Assembly (NCBI RefSeq): GCF_029919115.1
Contig: NZ_CP123990.1
Location: 3,622,501 to 3,686,500, forward strand
Length of the DNA stretch: 64,000 nt
DNA from: Variovorax paradoxus
Lineage (GTDB): Bacteria > Pseudomonadota > Gammaproteobacteria > Burkholderiales > Burkholderiaceae_C
Direction of reading: 5' to 3'
Position 1 is the first letter of the stretch. Every line of letters begins with the position of its first letter. The notes beneath the pieces were generated by a model. That model did not search any database. It was not told the origin of the DNA and was given only the letters and a program-made list of their open reading frames with translations. This document shows positions 21,858 through 30,114 of the stretch, one piece after another. Both the position numbers and the translations under genes were made by a program.

Positions 21858-23249
21858 CTACACGGCAAGAAACTGGCGAATGCTGGCGAGCGGGCGCCGC
21901 AGCATCCAGTAGATGAGCGGCACGCGATCGCCCGTGAGCTTGGCCGTGCCCTTCAGGCCGATGCGCTGGCCCACCGGGCCGTCCAGCCTGGCACGTGCAC
22001 GGTAGGCGTAAGTGCCGTCAGGGCGCGCCGTTGCGCGATGGCTCATGTAGCGCAACGTACCCGTGACCGGCGACAGCGGCGATGACGCAAGGTAAAGATG
22101 CAGCGGCGCCTTGTCGTCCAGCGGAATGGCATCGCCGATCGGTACCCAGGCTTCGATCTCCACATCGGAGGCCGAGGCCACCTGCATGATGCGTTCGCCC
22201 GTTTGCACGGGGCGCCCGATCCATTCGGCCGGATCGTCGAACAGCACGATGCCTGCCTGCGGCGCCAGCACGCGCGAACGCTGCGCCTGGCCTTCGAGGA
22301 AGCCCGACTGGGCCTTCTTTTCGGCGATTTTTCCGAGCAGCGTGGCCAACTGGGTCTTGGCGCGCGGGTCGTTCAGCACCATCTGGGCGGCTTGCCGGTA
22401 TTCGGCCTCGGCAGTGCTCAGCGCCTCGCGCGCTACCGTCAGGCGGCTGTCGATCGGTGCCTGGTCGAAAGAGAAGAGCGGCTCGCCGGCCGCCACCGAC
22501 TGGTTGGGACGGACTGCAAAATCGGCGATCACGCCGTCCAGCGGCGCGCGGATGGTCGCCGGGTTGGCCGGCACCAGTTCTCCGGGGGCCAGCACCGTAA
22601 GGCGAACCGGCAGGCACAAAACAGCCAGCACCACCAAGCCGACACCGAGCCGGCGGCGCCACCGCCTGCCTTGCGGGCCGCCGTTCCACCAGCCGCGCAG
22701 CCGCGCGGGCAAGGCGGCCGCGGACCAGGCCGAACGCCGGTGCGCGGCGCGCCAGGCGTGCTGCCAGATGTCCATCCACTCTTCCAGCACCGCCAATTGC
22801 TCGGGCTGCAGAGGGGCGTCGCCGGCCAGCAGCAGCCCCGCCTCTTCAGCAACATTGGCCGTCTCGCCGGTAGCGCGGCGATGCACGCCCCGCAGCGGCA
22901 CCCATGTTGCAAAAGCGGGTAGCCATTCGTCCCATGCTGCTGCGGCTCCGCGCGGCAGTTGCGCCGGGTCGACGGCCATCGCGCCGCCCGTTGCATGCTG
23001 CGTGGCCAGCGCGCGGCACAGTTGGCCGACCCACTGCACATAGGGCGCATTGGTTTCGACCGACACCACGCCGGACAGCGTGTGCACACCGCCCGCGCCG
23101 AACCATAGTGCGGCTTGGCGGTACGGGGCCAGCACGCGGCTGTCGTTGACCGCCAGGAAAGCGAGTTCGTTGCCGCTCGCCGCAGCACGCGCTCGCTGGG
23201 CCAGCTCGAGCAGCTTGAGGAGGGGGTTGGTCGGCGCGCCTGCGTTCAT
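21858..23249 (-). CDS. HlyD family periplasmic adaptor with cytosolic N-terminal domain
   Basis: This 463-residue protein has a long cytosolic N-terminal region (1-200, GAF-like around 28-80), one membrane segment (about 201-219), then a HlyD/biotinyl-lipoyl domain (PANPATIRAPLDGVIADFAVRP, SVAAGEPLF), a short coiled coil and a C-terminal beta region ending RPLASIRQFLAV. The start MNAGAPTNP overlaps the giant gene's stop as ATGA (23246-23249), which settles it. It probably bridges the inner membrane to the TolC-type protein and partners the M50-HlyD fusion. Confidence 0.87.
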   Translation of the reverse strand: MNAGAPTNPLLKLLELAQRARAAASGNELAFLAVNDSRVLAPYRQAALWFGAGGVHTLSGVVSVETNAPYVQWVGQLCRALATQHATGGAMAVDPAQLPRGAAAAWDEWLPAFATWVPLRGVHRRATGETANVAEEAGLLLAGDAPLQPEQLAVLEEWMDIWQHAWRAAHRRSAWSAAALPARLRGWWNGGPQGRRWRRRLGVGLVVLAVLCLPVRLTVLAPGELVPANPATIRAPLDGVIADFAVRPNQSVAAGEPLFSFDQAPIDSRLTVAREALSTAEAEYRQAAQMVLNDPRAKTQLATLLGKIAEKKAQSGFLEGQAQRSRVLAPQAGIVLFDDPAEWIGRPVQTGERIMQVASASDVEIEAWVPIGDAIPLDDKAPLHLYLASSPLSPVTGTLRYMSHRATARPDGTYAYRARARLDGPVGQRIGLKGTAKLTGDRVPLIYWMLRRPLASIRQFLAV

Positions 23250-26200
23250 GTCCGTGGGCTTGCCGGCGCACTTTGCGACAGCCGTGCCAGCCGTTCGGCG
23301 CTTGCGCCGCCAGCGGCACGCAGTTGCTCGCTCAGGCTGGCCCGCCCGGCCGGTTCTGCAAGGTCGATGTGCCATCCGGCATGCGCGCCCTTGATGCCCG
23401 CATCCTTGCTTACGATGACCTTGAAGACCTGCACGGCCTCGCGCCCCTGGGCATCGCGTGCCACCACCTTGAAGATCAAGGTGCCTTCGAAGGCGAGCGG
23501 CGGCGTGCCTTCGAAACGCGCGGTCCGGGCATCGAACTTGAGCCAGCGCGGCAGCGGGGTGCCGTCTGCCGACTGTGCACTGAGCTCGACCGCCGCCCGA
23601 TCGTCGGCATGGGCAAAACTGTCGACGGGCAGTTGCAGCGACAAGCGGCTACCGCCGTGCACGTTGAAGTCGCCGATCGGGCGGTTGGCCACCAGCGATT
23701 CACCGGTGCCGCGCAATTCCGGCAGCACGAGGATCTGGAATGCGCCATCGGCCGCGGGCCGTGTCAGAAACGATGCGTACGTGGCTTGCGCAGCGCTCGA
23801 ATTCCAGGCGTCGAGGCCGCGCGACAGTGCGCCCGAGTCGAGTGCGAACGGGCTGTTGTCGAGGCTGCTCACCCAGCTGCCTGGGAGCGGGGTTTCGGCT
23901 GCAAGCGGCGGCACCGCCGGCGCGTCTGGTGTGGCGGGGCTGTGTACCTCGGCGGGAAGCACTTCGGAGGGAAGCGCCTCGGAGGGAAGTGCTCGCGGCA
24001 CCGGCGGCACGGGCGGCACGACTGGCGGCAGTGGCTGCGAAACGGCCGGCGGCTGGACCGGTGCGGCAACTGCCTCCACGCGCAGCGGCGTGCTCGCGTT
24101 GCCTGCGGCATCAAGCACCTGCACCTGCAGGGCTCCCGAGCCTGCGTTGGCAATCGACCAGCTCGCGCCGTCGGCCCCAACCGTTGCAAGCACCCACGTG
24201 GCGCCGCCGTCAAGCGATGCAGCAACCAATTCTCCGGCGGCCAGCGGCCCCGACAGCAGCCCGCTGACGCTTCCGTCGCCAGCACGCGTAGCGGAACTCA
24301 CCATAGTTGCAGGGGCGGTCGTGTCGAGCGTGTAGCCTCGCGCGAGGCTTGCGCTCTCGTTGCCTGCGGCATCGGCAATCTTGAACATCAGCGTGCTGCT
24401 GCCCGCCAGAGTAACGCCGCTCCAGGTCAACGCGGTACCCGAGACGCGGCTGGTAATGTCTTGCCAGGTCGTGCCGCCATCGACGGAACCATAGAGGATG
24501 TCGCCGGGCGCCAGCGAGCTGCCCAGTGTTGCAGTGACGGTTTGCACCGCGGTGCGGGTGAGGAAGTCGCTGTTGCTCGTACCGGTGTCCGCGGACAGTG
24601 CCAGGTTGCCCAGGCTCATGGCCGGTGCGGTGGTGTCTACCGCGTAGGTCTGGGCAGGCGAGATGCTGTCGTTGCCGGCGAGGTCCGTAACCCGCAGCAA
24701 GAGCGTGCCGCTGCCTGCCAGCGTGATGCCGTTCCATACCAGCGTGGTGCCGCTGATCTTGCCCGTGATGTCAGTCCAGGTGTTGCCGCCGTCGAGCGAT
24801 CCGTAGACCATTTCGCCGGGCGCGAGCGCAGCGCCGAGCGTTGCGGTGAGGGTCTGGGCTGCAACGCCGGTAATGAAGTCGCTGGGGCTTGTGCCGGTAT
24901 CGGCCGAAAGCGCAAGGCCCGAGAAAGTGGCCGCCGGCGCCGTGGTGTCGAACACATAAGACTGCGACAGAACCGGCCCGTCGTTGCCGGCGACGTCGCT
25001 GACCTTGATCTGCAGCGTGTTGCTGCCCGTCAGCGTCTGTCCGGCCAGCGACCAGGCACTGGAGCCGACCGTTGCGTTTGCCGCGGTCCAGGTATTGCCG
25101 TTGTCGAGAGACACAAACACCCTTTCGCCCGCTGCCAGGTTGGCCGACAGCGTGCCGCTGAGGGTCTGCGCCGCCACGTTGGTGAGAAAGTCGCTCATCG
25201 AGGCGCCGCTGTCGGCCGAGAAGGCGACGCTTGCGACCGAGCTGGTCGGGCCGGTGGTGTCGAGCACGTAGGCGGCACTGGTGGCGGCGCCGTTGTTGCC
25301 GGCGGCGTCGGTCACCCGCAGCTTGAGCGTGTCGCTGCCGGCCAGCGTGACGCCGTTCCACGTCAAGGTCGTGCCGCTGACTTTGCTCGTGATGTCGGCC
25401 CACGTGGCGCCGTTGTCGAGCGAGCCGTAGACGACGTCGCCGGCGGCCGGCGCGCCGCTCAGCGTGGCGCTGATGGTCTGCGCCGCGGTGTTGGTGATCA
25501 GGTCGCCGGCCGTCCCGGTGTCGGCAGACAGTGCCACGCCGCCGAAGCCGATGGTCGGCGCCGTGGTGTCGAGCACATAGGCTTGCGAGTAGGCGACGCC
25601 GCTGTTGCCGGCGTTGTCGGTGACGCGCACCTTGAGCGTGCCGCTGCCGGTCAGCGTCTGGCCGGCCAGCGACCAGGCCTTGGTGCCGACCGAGGCGGTG
25701 GCCAGCGTCCAGGTGCTGCCGTTGTCCAGCGACACATAGACGTTCTCGCCGGCCGACAGGTTGGATGCCAGCGTGCCGCTGATGGTCTGCGCCGCGGTCT
25801 TGGTGACGAAGTCGCTGCCGGAGCTCCCGGTGTCGGCAGAGAAGGAGGCGCCGCCGACGGTGTTGGTCGGCGCCGTTGTGTCGATGACGAGGTTTTTGTT
25901 GGCACCTAGCGAGCCGGCCGTGCCCGGCGTGGCCAGCACGACCACGGCGTTCTGGTGGCTGCCGCCGGCGTCGGTGATGGCGGCACCGTTGAGTGCCAGC
26001 GCGGCGCTCGAGATGTAGTCGAGGTCGGCGCTGTTCTGGCCGGCGCCGACGATGTAGCTGAAGGTCAGCGTGGTGCCGCCCGAGCCGCCGGTGTAGGTGG
26101 CGCTGCCGCCGCCGTCGAGTGCCAGCGTCGGCGTTCCGTTGGTGGTGTCGACCGTGACGTTGCCGGAGAACTGGACCGTGATGGTGACGGTCTGGCCCGC

Positions 26201-29200
26201 GCCGTAGCTGCCATCGGCGGTGCTGGCGCCGACGCCGGTGATGCTCGGCAGCGAGCCGTCGACGTTGACGCCGGCCGTGCTGCCGACGCTGTTGAGGATG
26301 GTGCTGGCGTCATTGCCGGCAGCATCTCTCAGGCTGGCCCCGTTGAGCGACAGTGCGTTGACCGTGATGCCGTTGGCGTCAGCGTCGCCGTTGACCACGG
26401 TGTAGCGGAAGGTCAGCGCGCTGGTGCCGGAGCCCGACACATAGCTGGCGTAGCGGGTCGTGGCGCCGACCACCATGGCGATGCGCGGCGTGCCGCCAGT
26501 GGTGTCGACCGTAACTGCCTCGTCGAAGACGACCGTGAAGTCCAGACGGTCGCCGGTGTAATACGTGCCATTGGCCGGCACCGCCACCGCGGTGGTCGCT
26601 GGCGCGTCGGTGTCCACCGTGAAGCTCAGGGCGGCCGAGGAGGCGGGATTGCCGGCGGTGTCGGTGGCGACCGCGACGATGCTGTGGCTGCCGTTTGCCA
26701 GCGCGTTGGTGGTGTAGCTCCAGCCCCCGGCACCCGCCACCACGCTGCCGAGCAGGGTGGCGCCGTCAAAAATGGTGACGGTGCTGCCGTTTTCCGCCGT
26801 GCCGCTCAGGGTGGGGGTGTTGTCGGCGGTAACGCCGTCGCTGTTGGAGCTGCCGGTATCGCTGGCGCTGGCCAGCACCGGCGTGCCTGGCGTGGCGGGG
26901 CCGCTGGTGTCGAGCACATACGCCTTGGTTAGCACGCCGCCGGTGTTGCCGGCGGCGTCGGTCACCTTCAGCTGCAGCGTATTGCTGCCGGCCAGGGTAA
27001 CGCCGTTCCAGCTCAGCGTGGTGCCGGCCACCTTGCTCGTGATGTCGGTCCAACTGGCGCCGTTGTCGAGCGAGCCATACAGGATGTCAGTGCCCGCCAG
27101 TGCGCCGCTGAGCGTGGCAGTGATGGTTTGGAACGGGATGCGGGTGATGAAGTCGGTGTTGCTTGGTCCGGTGTCGGCCGACAGCGCCAGGTTGCTGAAC
27201 GTGGTGGCCGGCGCGGTGGTGTCGTAGGTGTAGGCCTGCGACAGCACCGTGCCGTCGTTGCCGGCGATGTCGGTCACCCTCACCTTGAGCGTGTTGCTGC
27301 CCGCAAGCGTGCGGCCCAGCGTCCAGCTGCTCTGGCCCACGGCGGCCGTGGCGGCCGCCCAAGTTGCGCCGTTGTCGAGCGACACGTACACCGTTTCGCC
27401 GGGCGCCAGGTTGGCCGACAGCGTGCCGCTGACGGTCTGCGACGCCATGTTGGTGACGAAGTCGCTCGGCGATGTGCCGCTGTCGTTCGAGAAGTTGACG
27501 GTGCTCACGGCAGTGGAAGGCGCCGTTGTGTCGAGCGTGTACGCCTGGACGCTTTCGGGGCCGTCATTGCCCGCCTGGTCGGTCACCCTGAAACGCAGGG
27601 TCTGGTTGACCGCGTCCAGCGTGGCGCCCGTCCAGGTCAGCGTCGTGCCGCTGACCTTGCTGGTGACATTGGTCCAGGAGTTGCCGTTGTCGGTCGAACC
27701 CCAGACGGTGTCGCCGCTCGCCAGCGAAGCGCTCAGTGTTGCCGTGATGGTCTGGCTGACGCTATTGGTGATCAGGTCGTTGTTCAGCCTGCCGTAGTCG
27801 GCCGACAGCGCGTAGCCGCTGAAGCCGGTGGTGGGCGCGGTGGTGTCGAGCCTGTAGCTTTGCACCTTGGGGGCGCCGCCGCCAAGCGCGTTGCTGACGC
27901 GCGCCAGAAAGGTGCCGCTGCCGGAAAGCGTGGTATTGGTACTCCAGTCTTTGCTGCCCGCGGTGTGCACGTCGGCCTCGGTCCAGTTGAATCCGCCGTC
28001 GTAGGACACCTCGACCTGCTCGCCGGCGAGCAGGTCTGTCGACAGCTGTCCGGAGATTTTCTGCGCGGCGATGCTGGTCACGAAGTCGCCGACCACGCCA
28101 GTGTCGTTGGACAGTACGGCGCTGCTCACCGTGGTCGCTGGTGTCGATTTGACGGTGACATTGAAATCCTGGAAACCCGCATAGCTGGCCGAGCTGATCT
28201 CCATCTTCACGATGTTCAGCGCCGAAACGCCGAAGGCCCCGCTGGTGATGGTCTGCAAGCCCGCGGTGGGGCCGATGTTGAAGCTGAGGGTGGACCCGTT
28301 GAAGTAGGTCAGCTTGACGGCGACGGTTCCCACTGCGTCCACCTTCAACGACGCAAGGTCGAAGGCCGAGCCGTTCTGGATGGTGGCGGTCAGTTCGGTC
28401 GCGCCGGTCAGGTTGGTGTCGCCCGCGTACAGCATCGGGCCGGCGTCGATGGCCAGGTTGGGTCCGGTGAAGGTGAGACTCTTGCCGCCGGCATCCTTGA
28501 CGATGGACTGCACATAGCCGCCGCCTGGGCTGTCGGCGTCGACGAAGGTCACCACTGCCAGCGCGCCGTCGTAATCCATCAGCGCCAGCGCGCGGGCGTC
28601 GATGTCGCCGCTGTGTGCCTCCAGTGTCCAGTCGCCGCCAAGGCGGGCCGCGCCCGTCATGTCAGTCGAAGCGGCAACGTCAGCGCCAGTGGCCCGGGCA
28701 ATTCCGGCAAGCAATTGGGCGCCGTCGCCGGCGGCCACGTCGCAGCCGTACAGCAGCAGGTCGCCGCCGCTGGCCAGCGCCTGGCCCAGCTGCGCCAGTT
28801 CGGCCTGCGTGGCGGCCGAACCCAGCGATGCCTGGTTGAGTTGCGTGGTACCAAGGTTGACCAAGCCTTGCGAGCCGTGCGACAAGATGTGGATCGCATC
28901 AAGGCCGCTCTGGCTGGCAGCCCATTGCGCGATCTGCGCCAGGCCGTCGCGGTTGCCGTCGAACTCGACGATGCCGACGCCGTCGCGCACGCCCGCTTCC
29001 AGGCTTTTGTAGTTGGCCAGCGAGGTGTCGACCAGCACCACTTCCTTCTTGCCTTGGTCCTTGGCTGGCTCGGCGGCACGCACTTCCACCGCCGGCGGCA
29101 CCGGCGGCACCGCAGGTGTGCTGTCGTGGGCGGCCTGGGCTGCGTCGGCGACCGCAACGGCGCCGTCGAACATGAAGCGCTGTTCCAGCGCAAGCAGTTG

Positions 29201-29275
29201 AGACGTGGCACGCAGCGGGCGGCGCGTGTTGAGGGCCCCTGCGGGCAAGCGAAGAGGAGAGAGCGACGGGTTCAT
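23246..29275 (-). CDS. Giant DUF4347 / Ig-like repeat surface protein
   Basis: This is a 2009-residue protein. Residues 28-39 hold the ALEQRFMFDGAV motif common at the N-terminus of DUF4347 proteins. DUF4347 (about 78-235) carries HILSHGSQG (His133) and LLLYGCDVAAG (Cys178), resembling a caspase-type dyad. Ten ~104-residue repeats follow (nine full, one degenerate), of the type S.DTG...SLDNG.TW...VTD.AGN...DTTAP, interrupted by three different Ig-like domains. A Pro-rich linker (about 1720-1740) leads to a C-terminal cadherin-like/CADG domain. No classical signal peptide and no RTX nonapeptides are seen. The gene sits between two HlyD genes of one operon, pointing to dedicated export as an adhesin or biofilm protein. 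The start is the Met in MNPSLSPLRL. Confidence 0.9.
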   Translation of the reverse strand: MNPSLSPLRLPAGALNTRRPLRATSQLLALEQRFMFDGAVAVADAAQAAHDSTPAVPPVPPAVEVRAAEPAKDQGKKEVVLVDTSLANYKSLEAGVRDGVGIVEFDGNRDGLAQIAQWAASQSGLDAIHILSHGSQGLVNLGTTQLNQASLGSAATQAELAQLGQALASGGDLLLYGCDVAAGDGAQLLAGIARATGADVAASTDMTGAARLGGDWTLEAHSGDIDARALALMDYDGALAVVTFVDADSPGGGYVQSIVKDAGGKSLTFTGPNLAIDAGPMLYAGDTNLTGATELTATIQNGSAFDLASLKVDAVGTVAVKLTYFNGSTLSFNIGPTAGLQTITSGAFGVSALNIVKMEISSASYAGFQDFNVTVKSTPATTVSSAVLSNDTGVVGDFVTSIAAQKISGQLSTDLLAGEQVEVSYDGGFNWTEADVHTAGSKDWSTNTTLSGSGTFLARVSNALGGGAPKVQSYRLDTTAPTTGFSGYALSADYGRLNNDLITNSVSQTITATLSASLASGDTVWGSTDNGNSWTNVTSKVSGTTLTWTGATLDAVNQTLRFRVTDQAGNDGPESVQAYTLDTTAPSTAVSTVNFSNDSGTSPSDFVTNMASQTVSGTLSANLAPGETVYVSLDNGATWAAATAAVGQSSWTLGRTLAGSNTLKVRVTDIAGNDGTVLSQAYTYDTTAPATTFSNLALSADTGPSNTDFITRIPFQTITATLSGALAGTDILYGSLDNGASWTDITSKVAGTTLSWNGVTLAGSNTLQLKVTDAAGNTGGVLTKAYVLDTSGPATPGTPVLASASDTGSSNSDGVTADNTPTLSGTAENGSTVTIFDGATLLGSVVAGAGGWSYTTNALANGSHSIVAVATDTAGNPASSAALSFTVDTDAPATTAVAVPANGTYYTGDRLDFTVVFDEAVTVDTTGGTPRIAMVVGATTRYASYVSGSGTSALTFRYTVVNGDADANGITVNALSLNGASLRDAAGNDASTILNSVGSTAGVNVDGSLPSITGVGASTADGSYGAGQTVTITVQFSGNVTVDTTNGTPTLALDGGGSATYTGGSGGTTLTFSYIVGAGQNSADLDYISSAALALNGAAITDAGGSHQNAVVVLATPGTAGSLGANKNLVIDTTAPTNTVGGASFSADTGSSGSDFVTKTAAQTISGTLASNLSAGENVYVSLDNGSTWTLATASVGTKAWSLAGQTLTGSGTLKVRVTDNAGNSGVAYSQAYVLDTTAPTIGFGGVALSADTGTAGDLITNTAAQTISATLSGAPAAGDVVYGSLDNGATWADITSKVSGTTLTWNGVTLAGSDTLKLRVTDAAGNNGAATSAAYVLDTTGPTSSVASVAFSADSGASMSDFLTNVAAQTLSGTLSANLAAGERVFVSLDNGNTWTAANATVGSSAWSLAGQTLTGSNTLQIKVSDVAGNDGPVLSQSYVFDTTAPAATFSGLALSADTGTSPSDFITGVAAQTLTATLGAALAPGEMVYGSLDGGNTWTDITGKISGTTLVWNGITLAGSGTLLLRVTDLAGNDSISPAQTYAVDTTAPAMSLGNLALSADTGTSNSDFLTRTAVQTVTATLGSSLAPGDILYGSVDGGTTWQDITSRVSGTALTWSGVTLAGSSTLMFKIADAAGNESASLARGYTLDTTAPATMVSSATRAGDGSVSGLLSGPLAAGELVAASLDGGATWVLATVGADGASWSIANAGSGALQVQVLDAAGNASTPLRVEAVAAPVQPPAVSQPLPPVVPPVPPVPRALPSEALPSEVLPAEVHSPATPDAPAVPPLAAETPLPGSWVSSLDNSPFALDSGALSRGLDAWNSSAAQATYASFLTRPAADGAFQILVLPELRGTGESLVANRPIGDFNVHGGSRLSLQLPVDSFAHADDRAAVELSAQSADGTPLPRWLKFDARTARFEGTPPLAFEGTLIFKVVARDAQGREAVQVFKVIVSKDAGIKGAHAGWHIDLAEPAGRASLSEQLRAAGGASAERLARLSQSAPASPRT
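24070..25870 (-). repeat. Tandem ~310-bp coding repeats, distal block
   Basis: Six consecutive copies of a ~104-codon Ig-like unit (the last degenerate) lie here, with boundaries near 25870, 25560, 25250, 24945, 24635 and 24320. Each ends in a codon block for DTTAP or DTTGP. They are similar enough at the DNA level to permit slippage or recombination. Confidence 0.85.
26905..28140 (-). repeat. Tandem ~310-bp coding repeats, proximal block
   Basis: Four consecutive copies of the same ~104-codon unit lie here, with boundaries near 28140, 27835, 27525, 27215 and 26905. They are separated from the distal block by three unrelated Ig-like domains (about 25870-26905). Confidence 0.85.
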
Positions 29276-29334
29276 GGCGGGTTCCCTGAAGAGGCGCAGC
29301 GTTGGCTGTGTGGCTGCTGGGCAGGTGAAAGGGT

Positions 29335-30114
29335 TCAGCGCTGCGGCGGCGCCATCAAGACCTTGCCGCTCATGCCGGCGGCCAGTTCGCTGAAGCGGCC
29401 GTCGATGACCGCGTTGAGCTTGACCGACTGGCTGACCGGATCCACGCGCGCCGCGATGCGCTGCACCTTGGCCGGGTAGGTCTTGCCGGTTTCGTCGATG
29501 TTGACTTCGAAGGCTGTGCCGGTGCGCACCCATGCAAGCCAGCGCGACGGAACGATGAACTCCAGCTCCAGTTGGCTGTCGTCGATGATCTCCAGCAGTG
29601 GCTGGCCGGGCTGCACATACTGCTGTTCACGCGCTTTCTGCTCGGCAATGCGGCCGGAAAAAGGCGCCGCGATCTGGCATTTGCCAATCAGCGCCCGGTT
29701 GGCTGACACCTCGGCTTGCGCCTTGAGCGCATCGGCCCTGGAAACGTCGAGTTCCACCTTGCCGACCGAATTCAGCTCGGACAGTTTCTGGTTGCCATGC
29801 CATGCGGTGTTGGCTGCCATCAGGGCGGCTTCGGCCTTGGCAAGCTGGGCCTGCTGCAGCTGGCAGTCGAACTGCACCAGCATCTGCCCCTGCCTGAAGG
29901 CGCTGCCCTCGGCCAACGGGAGCCGGTTGATCTTGGCGCCGATCTCGGCAGCCAGTGTCGTGTAGCGGCGCGGTGCCAGCTGGGCCCTGACCTCGCGTGT
30001 TTCCAGCGCCGAACCTGGCGCCGGCTGCGGCGGGGCGGCCTTTACGCCAGGGGCGAAAACCGCGGCCGCGTAAAACAACGGCCCGCAAAGGCGCGCTGTG
30101 GCCCAAAGCTGCAT
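29335..30114 (-). CDS. Periplasmic adaptor (RND/HlyD type), short
   Basis: This 259-residue protein has a signal peptide (cleavage near APGVKA, residue 26) and a compact adaptor structure: an N-terminal lipoyl half (LAAEIGAKINRLPLAEGSAFRQGQML), a short alpha-hairpin, a second lipoyl half (APFSGRIAEQKAREQQYVQPGQPLLEI) and a beta-barrel to the end (GMSGKVLMAPPQR). The start overlaps the TolC-type stop as TGATG (30112-30116). It is short for the family and has no membrane segment beyond the signal, so it would act free in the periplasm with the outer membrane channel. Confidence 0.85.
   Translation of the reverse strand: MQLWATARLCGPLFYAAAVFAPGVKAAPPQPAPGSALETREVRAQLAPRRYTTLAAEIGAKINRLPLAEGSAFRQGQMLVQFDCQLQQAQLAKAEAALMAANTAWHGNQKLSELNSVGKVELDVSRADALKAQAEVSANRALIGKCQIAAPFSGRIAEQKAREQQYVQPGQPLLEIIDDSQLELEFIVPSRWLAWVRTGTAFEVNIDETGKTYPAKVQRIAARVDPVSQSVKLNAVIDGRFSELAAGMSGKVLMAPPQR

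Noticed and set aside
23246..29275. RTX adhesin with a classical type I secretion signal
   Set aside because: No GGxGxD nonapeptide repeats and no ABC ATPase gene are present; the repeats are Ig-like.
27128..29479. A long plus-strand frame (783 codons) opposite the giant repeat gene
   Set aside because: It is a GC-skew shadow of the minus-strand gene; its translation is low-complexity and unlike any family.
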